Part shown: piece by piece, positions 24,185-37,309 of the stretch
Layout of the letters: each line of letters opens with the position of its first letter
Position numbering within the stretch: the first letter of the stretch is position 1
DNA from: Triticum aestivum
Taxonomy: Eukaryota > Streptophyta > Magnoliopsida > Poales > Poaceae
Length of the DNA: 64,000 nucleotides
Direction: 5' to 3'
NCBI RefSeq assembly: GCF_018294505.1
Contig: NC_057796.1
Coordinates: 192,680,239-192,744,238, forward strand
The notes under the pieces: model-generated
Seen by the model: only the letters and a program-made list of their open reading frames with translations
Databases searched by the model: none
Told to the model about the DNA's origin: nothing
Translations under genes and position numbers: made by a program

Positions 24185-25419
24185 GTGGCATCCGAGCCTG
24201 GTTTTATGCGTTGATGTTATATGCACGAGTAGAAGACAAGTGAGTTGTGGGCGATATAAGTCATACTGCTTACCAGCATGTCATACTTTGGTTTGGCGGT
24301 ATTGCTGGATGAAGCGGCCCGGACCGACATTACGCGTACGCTTACGCGAGACTGGTTCTTCCGACGTGCTTTGCATAGAGGTGGCTGGTGGGTGTCAGCT
24401 TCTCCAACTTTAGTTGAACCGAGTGTGGCTACGCCCGGTCCTTGCGAAGGTTAAAACAGCACCAACTTGACAAACTATCGTTGTGGTTTTGATGCGTAGG
24501 TGAGAACGGTTCTTGCTAAGCCCGTAGTAGCCACATAAAACTTGCAACAACAAAGCAGAGGACGTCTAACTTATTTTTGCAGGGCATGTTGTGATGTGAT
24601 AAGGTCAAGACATGATGCTAAATTTTATTGTATGAGATGATCTTGTTTTGTAACCGAGTTATCGGCAACTGGCAGGAGCCATATGGTTGTCGCTTTATTG
24701 TATGCAATGCAATCGCCCTGTAATGCTTTACTTTATCACTAAGCGGTAGCGATAGTCGTAGAAGCATAAGATTGGCGAGACGACAACGATGCTACGATGG
24801 AGATCAAGGTGTCGCGCCGGTGACGATGGTGATCATGACGGTGCATCGGAGATGGAGATCACAAGCACAAGATGATGATGGCCATATCTTATCACTTATA
24901 TTGATTGCATGTGATGTTTATCTTTTATGCATCTTATCTTGCTTTGATTGACGGTAGCATTATAAGATGAACCCTCACTAAATTATCAAAGTATAAGTGT
25001 TCTCCCTGAGTATGCACCGTTGCGAAAGTTCTTCGTGCTGAGACACCATGTGATGATCGGGTGTGATATGCTCTACGTTCAAATACAATGGGTGCAAAAT
25101 AGTTGCACACGCGGAATACTCAGGTTAAGCTTGACGAGCCTAGCATATAACAGATATGGCCTCAGAACACGGAGACCGAAAGGTCGAGCGTGAATCATAT
25201 AGTAGATATGATCAACATAGTGATGTTCACCGTTGAAACTACTCCATCTCACGTGATGATCGGACATGGTTTAGTTGATATGGATCACGTGATCACTTAG
25301 AGGATTAGAGGGATGTCTATCTAAGTGGGAGTTCTTAAGTAATATGATTAATTGAACTTAAATTTATCATGAACTTAGTACCTAATAGTATCTTGCTTGT
25401 CTATGTTGATTGTAGATAG
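24185..25419 (+). other. Leader of Copia copy 2
   Basis: It starts with primer-site variant GTGGCATCCGAGCC. It is non-coding and closely similar to 15178-16440. It ends in GTAGATAG directly before the gag ATG. Confidence 0.7.
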
Positions 25420-27096
25420 ATGGCCCGTGCTGTTGTTCCGTTGAATTTTAATGCGTTCCTTGAGAAAGCAAAGTTGAAAGATGATGGTAGCAATTATACG
25501 GACTGGGTCCGTAACTTGAGGATTATCCTCATTGCTGCACAGAAGAATTACGTCCTGGAAGCACCGCTGGGTGCCAGACCTGCTGCAGGAGCAACACCAG
25601 ATGTTATGAACGTCTGGCAGAGCAAAGCTGATGACTACTCGATAGTTCCGTGTGCCATGCTTTACGGTTTAGAACAGGGTCTTCAACGACGTTTTGAACG
25701 TCATGGAGCATATGAGATGTTCCAGGAGTTGAAGTTAATATTTCAAGCAAATGCCCGGATTGAGAGATATGAAGTCTCCAATAAGTTCTACAGCTGCAAG
25801 ATGGAACAGAATAGTTCTGTCAGTGAGCATATACTCAAAATGTCTGGGTATAACAATCACTTGATTCAACTGGGAGTTAATCTTCCGAATGATAGCATCA
25901 TTGACAGAATTCTTCAATCACTGCCACCAAGCTACAAGAGCTTCGTGATGAACTATAACATGCAAGGGATGTATAAGACGATTCCCGAGCTCTTCGCAAT
26001 GCTAATGGCTGCGGAGGTAGAAATCAAAAAGGAGCATCAAGTGTTGATGGTCAATAAGACCACCAGTTTCAAGAAAAAGGGCAAAGGGAAGAAGAAGGGG
26101 AACTTCAAGAAGAACAGCAAGCAAGTTGCTGTTCAGGAGAAGAAACCCAAGTTTGGACCTAAGCCTGAGACTGAGTGCTTCTACTACAAGCAGACTGGTC
26201 ACTGGAAGCGGAACTGCCCCAAGTATTTGGCGGATAAGAAGGATGGCAAGGTGAACAAAGGTATATGTGATATACATGTTATTGATGTGTACCTTACTAA
26301 TGCTCGCAGTAGCACCTGGGTATTTGATACTAGTTCTGTTGCTAATATTTGCAACTCGAAGCAGGGGCTACGGATTAAGCAAAGATTGGCTAAGGACGAG
26401 GTGACGATGCACGTGGGAAATGGTTCCAAAGTCGATGTGATCGCGGTCGGCACGCTACCTCTACATCTATGTTCGGGATTAGTTTTAGACCTAAATAATT
26501 GTTATTTGGTGCCAGCGTTAAGCATGAACATTATATCTGGATCTTGTTTGATGCGAGACGGTTATTCATTTAAATCAGAGAATAATGGTTGTTCTATTTA
26601 TATGAGTAATATCTTTTATGGTCATGCACCCTTGAAGAGTGGTCTATTTTTGTTGAATCTCGATAGTGGTGATACACATATTCATAGTATTGAAGCCAAA
26701 AGATGCAGAGTTGATAATGATAGTGCAACTTATTTGTGGCACTGCCGTTTAGGTCATATCGGTGTAAAGCGCATGAAGAAACTCCATACTGATGGACTTT
26801 TGGAACCACATGATTATGAATCACTTAGTACTTGTGAACCGTGCCTCATGGGCAAGATGACTAAAACGCCGTTCTTCGGAACTATGGAGAGAGCAACAGA
26901 TTTGTTGGAAATCATACATACAGATGTATGTGTTCCGATGAATGTTGAGGCTCGTGGCGAATATCATTATTTTCTCACCTTCACAGATGATTTAAGCAGA
27001 TATGGGTATATCTACTTAATGAAACATAAGTCTGAAACATTTGAAAAGTTCAAAGAATTTCAGAGTGAAGTTGAAATCATCGTGACAAGAAAATAA
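25420..27096 (+). pseudogene. Copia gag-protease-integrase frame, copy 2 (558 codons open)
   Basis: This is the best preserved retroelement frame in the window. Residues 1-210 are a UBN2-type Gag. A Lys-rich linker (214-245) precedes a zinc knuckle at 253-266, read CFYY..GHWKRNC, so the second Cys is Tyr. The protease start is WVFDTSS (D303, Ser where Gly is usual). The pre-integrase His/Cys set is H441, H446, C472, C475. The integrase core begins with HTDV (D502). The frame stops at 27096 after VTRK through a frameshift, and integrase continues in another frame. The ATG was chosen because the leader ends there and the N-terminus matches the family. Confidence 0.85.
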
Positions 27097-27497
27097 AGTT
27101 TCTACGATCTGATCATGGAGGAGAATATTTGAGTTATGAGTTTGGTCTTCATCTGAAACAATGCGGAATAGTTTCGCAACTCACACCACCCGGAACACCA
27201 CAGCGTAATGGTGTGTCCGAACGTCGTAATCGTACTTTACTAGATATGGTGCGATCTATGATGTCTCTTACTGATTTACCGCTATCGTTTTGGGGTTATG
27301 CTTTAGAGACGGCCGCATTCACGTTAAATAGGGCACCATCAAAATCCGTTGAGACGACGCCTTATGAACTTTGGTTTGGCAAGAAACCAAAGTTGTCGTT
27401 TCTTAAAGTTTGGGGCTGCGATGCTTATGTGAAAAAGCTTCAACCTGATAAGCTCGAACCCAAATCGGAGAAATGTGTCTTCATAGGATACCCAAAG
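27097..27497 (+). pseudogene. Integrase continuation of Copia copy 2, shifted frame
   Basis: The remainder of the integrase core follows, with the second acidic residue in RSDHGGEY and the Glu in NGVSERRNR. The C-terminal SEKCVFIGYPK region ends at the junction with LARD LTR sequence. The last residues before the stop at 27539 come from the joined LTR. Confidence 0.75.
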
Positions 27498-30400
27498 GAG
27501 ATGGGGTGGAGCTGCAACTGTTGTTGTAGTAATCTGTGAGTCACGAGGACTCAGCAATCTCAAAACCCGCGAGATCAAGACTATTTAAGCTTATGGGTAG
27601 GAAAGGGGTAATGGGGTGGAGCTGCAGCAAGCGCTAAGCAATTATGGTGGCTAACATACACAAATAAGAGCGAGAAGAGAAGCAACGCAACGGTCGAGAA
27701 GCTAGAAGTGATCAAGAAGTGATCCTGAAACTACTTACGTTCATACATAACCCAAACCGTGTTCACTTCCCGGACTCCGCCGAAAAGAGACCATCATGGC
27801 TACACACGCGGTTGATGCATTTTAATTAAGTCAAGTGTCAAGTTCTCTACAACCGGACATTAACAAATTCCCATCTGCCACATAACCGCGGGTACGGCTT
27901 TCGGAAGTTTATACCCTGCAGGGGTGTCCCAACTTAGCCCATCACAAGCTCTCACGATCAACGAAGGATATTCCTTCTCCCGAAAAGACCCGATCAGTCT
28001 CGGAATCCCGGTTACAAGACATTTCGACAATGGTAAAACAAGACTAGCAAGACCACCCAACTGTGCCGACAAATCCCGATAGGAGCTGCACATATCTCGT
28101 TCTCAGGGCACACCGGATGGGACAAGCTACGAGTAAAACCAGCCATCAAGTTTCCCCGAGGTGGCCCCACGGCTGCCCGTTTCGCACCAACACTCAGAGG
28201 AGCACTGCCCCCCCCCCGGGGGGGGGGGGTAAAAATAAAGGTGACCTCGGGCTTGCGAAACCCAGGGAAAGGTATAGGTTGTTAGGCAAATGTAAAACCA
28301 AGGTTGGGCCTTGCTGGAGGAGTTTTCTTCAAAGTGAACCGTCAAGGGGGTCCCATAACCCCAACCGCGTAAGGAACACAAAATCAAGGAACATAACACC
28401 GGTATGACGGAAACTAGGGCCGCAAGAGTGGAACAAAACACCAGGCATAAGGCCGAGCCTTCCACCCTTTACCAAGTATATAGATGCATTAATTAAATAA
28501 GAGATATTGTGATATCCCAAAATCATCATGTTCCAACATGGAGCAATCTCCAACTTCACCTGCAACTAACAACGCTACAAGAGGGGCTGAGCAAAGCGGT
28601 AATATAGCCAAACAACGGTTTGCTAGGAAGGTGGGTTAGAGGCTTGACATGGCAATATGGGAGGCATGATTAACAAGTGGTAGGTAGCGCGACATAGCGA
28701 TAGAATGAACAACTAGAAAGTAAAGATAGAAGTGATATCGAGGGTAATGGTCATCTTGCCTGAAATCCCGCTAGGAAGAAGATCGAATCCAAGAAGTAGA
28801 CAAACGGACGTAGTCGAACGAATCCTCACAACTCCGGAAGGAAACCGAAGCTAACGAGAGAAGCAAACCGGAAAGAAGCAAACAACATGGTAAACACACA
28901 AGCATAAACATGGCATGATGCACAAACAAGTATGATGCATGTCCGGTTTAAAAGCATGGCAAAATGCAACAAACAATACTACAAGTTACGTGGAGCTCAA
29001 TATGCACCAAGTTGCATATTGATGAAACAGCACATTCAAGTTATTTAGTTTGCTCTCGTTTATGAACAAGACAAGATTAAATGTTGGTTAACATGGAAAG
29101 AGGTGAAGCATAATTAAACATCCTATCTGGGCAAGTTTAAATGAGGCCGGAAATAACAAACAACAATTCCGGAAAATCCTCATGTCCATATTTCGAATTT
29201 GGTACTGTTCTGATCTAAACACAATTTTATTGTTGTTAAACATGCAAAGTAACTGCACCATGCTAATCTATGCATTAATCCACCCCATTTACATATAAAG
29301 TTTATTAAAAATGGAGCTACGGTTATTTAGTTATGAAATAAACCATTTTAACATGGCATCTATGCAAATTAAATCAAACAACATTTTTAACATTTTTAAC
29401 ATGGATGAGAGTTGGAAAATTATGAAACTAGATGAAATTCTAAGCACTTTACATATATAAAGTATTTACATATGATGCATGGTTTGTTAGTTATTCTATG
29501 CATGACATTTAGGGGTTTTTCTGCAAATTTGTAAACCCCGGGATAATTAGCAAATCGACCCGAACTGAAAAAAAAAGTCCACGGGCTGAAACTTGAACTG
29601 GCCCAACAGTGCACAGGGCAGAGGGGCTCTCAGGATGCTCACCATGGGCTTCGGCCCAGTTGAGGAGGAGACAGGCCGACGGGGCTACGGACTTGGGAGG
29701 CCCATGAACAGAGAGGCCGGCTCGGAAGGAGGCCCAAGCGGGGCGCTGCAGCTGGCGATCGAGCTCTCACGCTCGATCTGGTCAACGAGAGGGGGCGCTC
29801 GGTCATGGCGAAGCAGAGGAGGCAGAGGATCCGACGAGGTACTTGGCGAGGACGGAGGGGTCCGGCGGATCCGGGCGCGGGACGTCCAATCTAGCTGGAG
29901 GCGGGGCGTGGAACGAGGCATAGACGAAGCTTCAGGTTCAGGCGGCCATGGTGGTGTTGTCTGAAGAAAAAGACAGCACATTCAGAGGGGAAAACAGGGA
30001 AAGGAAGAAGAGAGAGACGGAGATGGCAGGGCACTGCGACCTGCGGGGTCTGGTGGCACTGCCAGGTAGGTCAACGAAGGCGCGCTGGAGGTGGAAACGA
30101 GTACCGGCTCGATGCAGCAGAGATGCCTTGCGACCTCTGCAGATGAGCGGAATGAGTCGAGGGAGAAGATGGCCGACGCGGCAGGGACTCGCCGGTGACA
30201 GAGCCGCGAGTCTCGCTGGCAGGTGGAGCTAAGGGGAGGCGAGGGAAAGGCAATGGCGACGGGGACGACCATGGATGCTCCCGCGGGCTTCCTGGAGAAG
30301 ACAGGGAGCAGGTGAGAGAGGGAACCAGAGGGAACGGGGAAGAAGGGAAGGGCATGGCACTCATCTGCTGGTTTGGTCGGCCGGCGGCGGGGCTGTCGGG

Positions 30401-30973
30401 GTGGCCGTCGTGGAGTGGCTGCAGCGGGTACGGGGACGAGAAGGAGCTGCTGGTTGGGTGGATCGATGGATTGGGCAGCGCTGAAAACGAGGGAGATGGT
30501 CGGGTCGGCTAGATCGATAGGGATCCCGAGGGAAATGGAGTGGCGGCGGCGCGAGGGAAGGGTGGACGGGACAGGCGGTTTAGGCTGATTAAATTGGTAT
30601 AGGTGGGAATAGAGGGTGGGCTAATTTTGGACCCTCCGATTAAATCGGACGGTCGAGAAAAATATGCTATGGAGTACAAATGAGAAAACGAAGATGTTTT
30701 GGGGATGATTCGAACCCATCGGTCGTACTGCCCGGGTCGAGTTCGGGGAAGTTTCAGACACGCACGCAGAGTGGGTTAGGCGGTCACGGTCAAGAGGGAA
30801 GCGAAAACCCGATGGGACTCGGGACGGTCAATGAAGGCAAGGGGAATGCGGCAACTACAAGTTTTATGAAAACATGCGGATGCAATGCGATGATGAATGC
30901 AACAAACAAATAAAACACATGGTGACAACGAAACCATGGAAGGCGTCTGAAGCGTCGGTCTCGGGGCGTCACA
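27498..30973 (-). repeat. Truncated LARD-family LTR (third copy)
   Basis: This matches about 605-4442 of the first LARD LTR with moderate divergence. On the minus strand it begins TGTGACGCCCCGAG at 30973. It lacks the conserved 3' tail and is joined to truncated Copia sequence at 27497. It has no partner LTR and no adjacent LARD interior. The TATA-like box is decayed (GATTAAATT near 30587). Confidence 0.8.
28208..28229. repeat. C10/G12 homopolymer palindrome
   Basis: Ten C followed directly by twelve G gives a perfect self-complementary core of 20 bases. In the homologous first LTR this place is an N gap. Such tracts block polymerases and break assemblies. Confidence 0.9.
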
Positions 30974-31736
30974 CATATACCCTGAGAACATCCGAGAGCA
31001 CCACGAAACCCTATTTCCACCGCCACAACCTTCTGTACCCGTGAGATCCCATCTTGGGGCCTTTTCCGGCGCTCCGCCGGAAGGGGAATCGATCACGAAG
31101 GGCTTCTACATCAACACCATAGCCTCTCTGATGATGTGTGAGTAGTTTACCACACACCTTCGGGTCCATAGTTATTTGCTTGATGGCTTCTTCTCTCTCT
31201 CTTTGGATCTCAATACAAAGTTCTCCTCGATTCTCTTGGAGATCTATTCGATGTAATTCTTTTTGCGGTGTGTTTGTCGAGATCCGATGAATTGTGGGTT
31301 TATGATCAAGATTATCTATGAACAATATTTGGTTCTTCTCTGAATTCTTATATCTATGATTTGATATCTTTGCAAGTCTCTTCGAATTATCAGTTTGGTT
31401 TGGCCTACTAGATTGATTAGCTGCCATTTTTTAGCGCTCACGAGATTAGCTGCCATTTTTTACTTGAGAGTGATTTTAGGTTGATTCTTTTTGAAGATGA
31501 TTAATAGACAAATTCCTCACGTCCACCAATTTATTTCAGAATTTGTGGAGTTACAGAAATATAAGTTTGATACAGATTACTACAGACTGTTCCGTTTTTG
31601 ACAGATTCTGTTTTTCGTGTGTTGTTTGCTTATTTTGATGAATCTATGGCTAGTACCGGGGGGAATGACCATATAGAAGTTGGAATACAGTAGGTTTAAC
31701 AACAATACAAATAAATAATGAGTTCATTACGGTACC
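30974..31736 (+). repeat. Plus-strand Athila-like remnant, left part (LTR fragment joined to 3' interior)
   Basis: 30974 to about 31420 is the reverse complement of the middle of the LTR at 31737-33317. At about 31420 it jumps to interior sequence that is the reverse complement of about 36785-37080. The rest of that element (gag, protease, most of the LTR) is deleted. TAGCTGCCATTTTTTA is duplicated across the junction (31418-31462). Confidence 0.7.
31732..31736. repeat. Target site duplication GTACC, left copy
   Basis: GTACC precedes the LTR at 31737. The same five bases follow the LTR end at 41190, and also the LTR end at 33317. Confidence 0.75.
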
Positions 31737-33317
31737 TGCTACCTCTTGAGCATGCGTTGGTTTTCCCTTGAAGAGGAAAGGGTGATGCAGCAAAGTAGCG
31801 TAAGTATTTCCCTCAGTTTTTGATAACCAAGGTATCAATCCACTAGGAGGCCACACGCAAGTCCCTTGTACAAACACAAACAAATAAGAACCTTGCAACC
31901 AACGTGATAAAGGGGTTGTCAATCCCTTCACGGCCACTTCCAAAAGTGAGATCTGATAGAGATGATAAGATAATATTTTTGGTATTTTTATGATAAAGAT
32001 TAAAAGTAAAGATTGCAAAATAAACGGCGTCAGAAATAGCTAGTTGACGGAAGATTAATATGATGGAAAATAGACCCGGGGGCCATAGGTTTCACTAGTG
32101 GCTTCTCTCAAGATAGCATAAGTATTACGGTGGGTGAACAAATTACTGTCGAGCAATTGATAGAAAAGTGCAAAATTATGAGAATATCTAGGCATGATCA
32201 TGTATATAGGCATCACGTCCGCGACAAGTAGACCGAAATGATTCTGCATCTACTACTATTACTCCACACATCAACCGCTATCCAGCATGCATCCAGAGTA
32301 TTAAGTTCATAAGAACAGAGTAACACATTAGGCAAGATGACATGATGTAGAGGGATAAACTCAAGCAATATGATATAAACCCCATCTTTTTATCCTCGAT
32401 GGCAACAATACAATACGTGTCGTTTCCCCTTCTGTCACTAGGATCGAGCAACGCAAGATTGAACCGAAAGCTAAGCACTTCTCCCATTGCAAGAAAGATC
32501 AATCTAGTAGGCCAAACCAAACTGATAATTCGAAGAGACTTGCAAAGATAACCAATCATACATAAAAGAATTCAGAGGAGATTCAAATATTGTTCATATA
32601 TAATCTTGATCATAAACCCACAATTCATCGGATCTCGACAAACACACCGCAAAAAGAGTTACATCAAATAGATCTCCAAGTAGATCGAGGAGAACTTTGT
32701 ATTGAGATCCAAAGAGAGAGAAGAAGCTATCTAGCTAATAACTATGGACCCGAAGGTCTGAGGTAAACTACTCACACATCATCGGAGAGGCTATGGTGTT
32801 GATGTAGAAGCCCTCCGTTATTGATTCCCCCTCCGGCGGAGCGCCGGAAAAGGCCCCAAGATGGGATCTCACGGATACAAAAGGTTGTGGCGGTGGAAAT
32901 AGGGTTTCGTGGTGCTCCTGGTTGGTTTCGGGGTATATGGGTATATATAGGAGGAAGAAGTAGGTCGGTGGAGCTGCGAGGGGCCCACGAGGGTGGGGGC
33001 GCACCCAGGGGGCAGGTGCGCCTCCCTGCCTTGTGGCCGCCTTGCTTCTTTCTTGACGTCCACTCCAAGTCCTCTGGATCATGTTTGTTCCAAAAATCAC
33101 TCTCCCGAAGGTTTCATTCCGTTTGGATTCCGTTTGATATTCCTTTTCTGCGAAACACTGAAATAGGCAAAAAACAACAATTTGCACTGGGCCTTGGGTT
33201 AGTAGGTTAGTCCCAAAAATAATATAAAAGTGTATAATAAAGCCCATTAAACATCCAAACCAGATAATATAATAGCATGGAACAATAAAAAATTATAGAT
33301 ACGTTGGAGACGTATCA
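31737..33317 (-). repeat. Athila-like LTR, extra full copy
   Basis: 1,581 bp. On the minus strand it starts TGATACGTCTCCAACGTATC at 33317 and ends GAGGTAGCA at 31737. It is nearly identical to the LTR at 39608-41190, and closer to it than to the fragment at 34130-34487. Confidence 0.85.
32941..32950 (-). promoter_or_regulatory. TATA box of Athila-like LTR (extra copy)
   Basis: The minus strand reads CTATATATAC, conserved at 40812-40821. Confidence 0.5.
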
Positions 33318-34129
33318 GTACCTTAAAGTGGTGATTTGTTTTCTTATACTAACGGAGCTCATGAGATTTTCTGTTGAGTTTTGTGTTGTGAAGTTTTCAA
33401 GTTTTTGGGTAAAGATTTGATGGATTATGCAATAAGGAGTGGCAAGAGCCTAAGCTTGGGGATGCCCAAGGCACCCCAAGGTAAAATTCAAGGACAACCA
33501 AAAGCCTAAGCTTGGGGATGCCCCGGAAGGCATCCCCTCCTTCTTTTTCGTCTAACGGTAGCTTTACTTGACGCTATATTTTTATTCACCACATGATATG
33601 TGTTTTGCTTGGGGCGTCTTGTATGATTTGAGTCTTTGATTTTTCGTTTACCACAATCATCCTTGCTGTACACACCTTTTGGGAGAGACACACATGAATC
33701 GGAATTTATTAGAATACTCTTTGTGCTTCACTTATATCTTTTGAGCTAGATAATTTTGCTCTAGTGCTTCGCTTATATCTCTTAGAGAACGGTGGTGGTT
33801 TTATTTTATAGAAATTATTGATCTCTCATGCTTCACTTATATTATTTTGAGAGTTCTATAAAACAGCATGGTAATTTGCTTTGGCTATAAAATTTTAGTC
33901 CTAAAGTAATGAGCATCCAAGATAGGTATAATAAAAACTATCATATAAAGTGCATTGAATGCGATGAGAAGTTTGATACTTGATAATTTTTTTGAGATAT
34001 GAAGATGGTGATATTAGAGTCATGCTAGTTGATTAGTTGTTAATTTGAGAAATACTTGTTTAAAGTTTGCGATTCCCGTATCATGCTAGTTGATTAGTTG
34101 TGAATTTGAGAAATACTTGTTCTAAACTT
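33318..34129 (+). repeat. Duplicate of the sequence flanking the Athila-like insertion
   Basis: It is nearly identical to 41191-41940, which is interior sequence of the plus-strand Athila-like remnant. Near its end a block of about 60 bases starting CATGCTAGTTGATTAGTTG is present twice (34020-34080 and 34081-34127) but only once in the other copy. Confidence 0.8.
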
Positions 34130-34487
34130 GTAGGTCGGTGGAGCTGCGAGGGGCCCACGAGGGTGGGGGCACGCCTAGGGGGGCAGGCGCGCCTCCCTGC
34201 CTCGTGGTCGCCTCGCTTCTTTCTTGATGTCCACTCCAAGTCCTCTGGATCACGTTTGTTCCAAAAATCACTCTCCTGAAGGTTTCATTCCGTTTGGATT
34301 CCGTTTGATATTCCTTTTCTGCAAAACACTGAAATAGGCAAAAAACAGCAATTTGCACTGGGCCTTGGGTTAGTAGGTTAGTCCCAAAAATAATATAAAA
34401 GTGTATAATAAATCCCATTAAACATCGAAAACAGATAATATAATAACATGGAACAATCAAAATTATAGATACGTTGGAGACATATCA
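34130..34487 (-). repeat. 3' LTR fragment of the Athila-like element
   Basis: It starts TGATATGTCTCC at 34487 on the minus strand, next to the polypurine-like end GCTTGGGGATGCT of the interior. It breaks off at 34130, inside the LTR at GTAGGTCGGTGG. It carries several differences from the two full LTRs. Confidence 0.75.
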
Positions 34488-37309
34488 AGCATCCCCAAGC
34501 TTAATTCCTGCTCGTCCTCGAGTAGGTAAATGATAAAAACAGAATTTTTGTTGTGGAATGCTACCTAGCATATTCTTCAATGTAATTTTCTTTATTGTGG
34601 CATGAATGTTCAGATTCGAAAGATTCAAGATAAAAGTTTAATATTGACATAAAATAATAATAATTCAAGCATACTAACTAAGCAACCATGTCTTCTCAAA
34701 ATAACATGGCCAAAGAAAGTTCATCCCTACAAAATCATATAGTTTGGCCATGCTTCATTTTCATCACACAAGAATGCTCTCATCATGCACAACCCCGATG
34801 ACAAGCCAAGCAATTCTTTCATACTTTAGTAATCTCAAACTTTTTTCAACTTTCACGCAATACATGAGCGTGAGCCATGGATATAGAATAGAATATAATG
34901 ATGGGGGTTATGTGGAGAAGACAAAAAAGGAGAAAGTCTCACATTGACGCGGCTAATCAACGAGCTAGGGAGATGCCCATCAATTGATGTCAATGCAAGG
35001 AGTAGGGATTGCCATGCAACGGATGCACTAGAGCCATAAATGTATGAAAGCTCAACAATAGAAACTAAGTGGGTGTGCATCCAACTTGCTTGCTCACGAA
35101 GACCTAGGGCATTTGAGGAAGCCTATTGTTGGAATATACAAGCCAAGTTCTATAATGAAAATTCCCACTAGTATATGAAAGTGACAAATCAAGAGACTCT
35201 CTATCATAAAGATCATGGAGCTACTTTGAAGCACAAGTGTGGAAAAAGGATAGTAGCATTGTCCCTTTTTATTTCTTTTTTTTCTCTTTTTTTTGGGCCT
35301 TTCTCTTTTTTTGGCCTTTCTCTTTTTATTTATTTGGGACAATGCTCTATTAATGATGATCATCACACTTCTATTTATTTACAACTCAATGATTGCAACT
35401 CGATACTAGAACAAAATATGACTCTATATGAATGCCTTCGGCGGTGTACCGGGATGGGCAATGAATCAAGAGAGACATGTATGAAATAATATGCATGGTG
35501 GCTTTGCCACAAATACGATGTCAACTACATGATCATGCAAGGCAATATGACAATGATGAAGCGTGTCATAATAAACAGAACGGTGGAAAGTTGCATGATA
35601 ATATATCTCGGAATGACTATGGAATTGCCATAATAGGTAGGTATGGTGGCTCTTTTGAGGAAGATATAAGGAGATTTATGTGTGATAGAGCGTATCGTAT
35701 CACGGGGTTTGGATGCACCGGCGAAGTTTGCACCAACTCTCAAGGTGAGAAAGGGCAATGCACGGTACCGAAGAGGCTAGCAATGATGGAAGGGCGAGAG
35801 TGCGTATAATCCATGAACTCAACATTAGTCATAAAGAACTCACATACTTATTGCAAAAATCTACAATTCATCAAAAACCAAGCACTATGCGCATGCTCCT
35901 AGGGGGATAGATTGGTAGGAAAAAACCATCGCTCGTCCCGGACCGCCACTCATAAGGATGACAATCAAAGAACACCTCATGTTTCAAATTTGTTACACAA
36001 CGCTTACCATATGTGCATGCTATGGGACTTGCAAACTTCAACACAAGTATTTCTCAAATTCACAACTACTCAACTAGCACAACTTTAATATCACTATCTC
36101 CATATCTCAAAACAATCATCAAGTATCAAACTTCTCTTAGTATTCAACGCACTTATATGAAAGTTTTTATTATATCCATCTTGGATGCCTATCATATTAG
36201 GACTAATTTTATAGCCAAAGCAAATTACCATGCTGTTCTAAAAGACTCTCAAAATAGTATAAATGAAGCATGAGAGATCAATAATTTCTATAAAATAAAA
36301 CCACCACTGTGCTCTAAAAGATATAAGTGAAACACTAGAGCAAAATTATATAGCTCAAAAGATATAAGTGAAGCACATAGAGTATTCTAATAAATTCCGA
36401 TTCATGTGTGTCTCTCCCAAAAGGTGTGTACAGCAAGGATGATTTTGGTGAACTAAAAAGGAAAGACTCAAATCATACAAGACGCTCCAAGAAAAACACA
36501 TATCATGTGGTGAATATAAATATAGCTCCAAGTAAAGTTACCGATGGACGAAGACAAAAGAGGGGATGCCTTCCGGGGGATCCCCAAGCTTAGGCTTTTG
36601 GTTCTCCTTGGGTTTTACCTTGGGGTGCCTTGGGCATCCCCAAGCTGAGGCTCTTGCCACTCCTTGTTCCATAATCCATCAAATCTTTACCCAAAACTTG
36701 AAAACTTCACAACACAAAACTTAACAGAAAATCTCATGAGCTCCGTTAGCAAAAGAAAACAAAACACCACTTCAAGGTACTGTAATGAACTCACTCTTTA
36801 TTTATATTTGTGTTAAACCTACTGTATTCCAACTTCTCTATGGTTCATAACCTCCGATACTAGCCATAGATTCCTCAAAATAAGCAAACAACACACGAAA
36901 AACAGAATCTTTTAAAAACAGAACAGTCTGTAGTAATCTGTATCAAACGCATACTTATGGAACTGCGAAAATTCTAAAATAAATTTATGGACGTGATGAA
37001 TTTATCTGTTAATCATCTGCAAAAAGAATCAACTAAATAGCACTCTCCAGTAAAAGTTTTAGCTAATCTCGTGAGCGCTAAAGTTTCTGTTTTTTATAGC
37101 AAGATCAAAAAGACTTCACCCAAGTCTTCCCAAAGGTTCTACTTGGCACAAACACTAATTAAAACATGAAAACACATAGAACCAGAGGCTAGATCAAAGA
37201 TTTATTACTAAACAGAACCAAAAAGCAAGAAACAAAAATAAAATTGGGTTGCCTCCCAACAAGCGCTATCGTTTAACGCCCCTAGCTAGGCATAAAGGCA
37301 AGGATAGAT
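34488..37309 (-). other. Non-coding 3' interior of the Athila-like element
   Basis: No protein domain is seen in these 2.8 kb, where an autonomous element would have reverse transcriptase and integrase. A T-rich tract lies at 35270-35330. The repeated word AAGTGAAGCAC lies near 36328-36376. The reverse complement of most of this region is found at 41196-43029 and 51064-51150. Confidence 0.65.

Larger units (their letters stand above)
22453..27497 (+). mobile_element. Second Angela-type Copia element, truncated at the 3' side
   Basis: LTR C, leader, gag, protease and integrase are present, then the sequence changes abruptly at about 27497 to a LARD LTR. Reverse transcriptase, RNase H and the 3' LTR are missing. 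It seems to have inserted into the leader at 22034-22452 after ATATG. Confidence 0.8.

Noticed and set aside
35477..35809. 110-codon frame in the Athila-like 3' interior
   Set aside because: The homologous stretch in the inverted relative at about 42130-42480 does not preserve the frame, and the region is otherwise non-coding.
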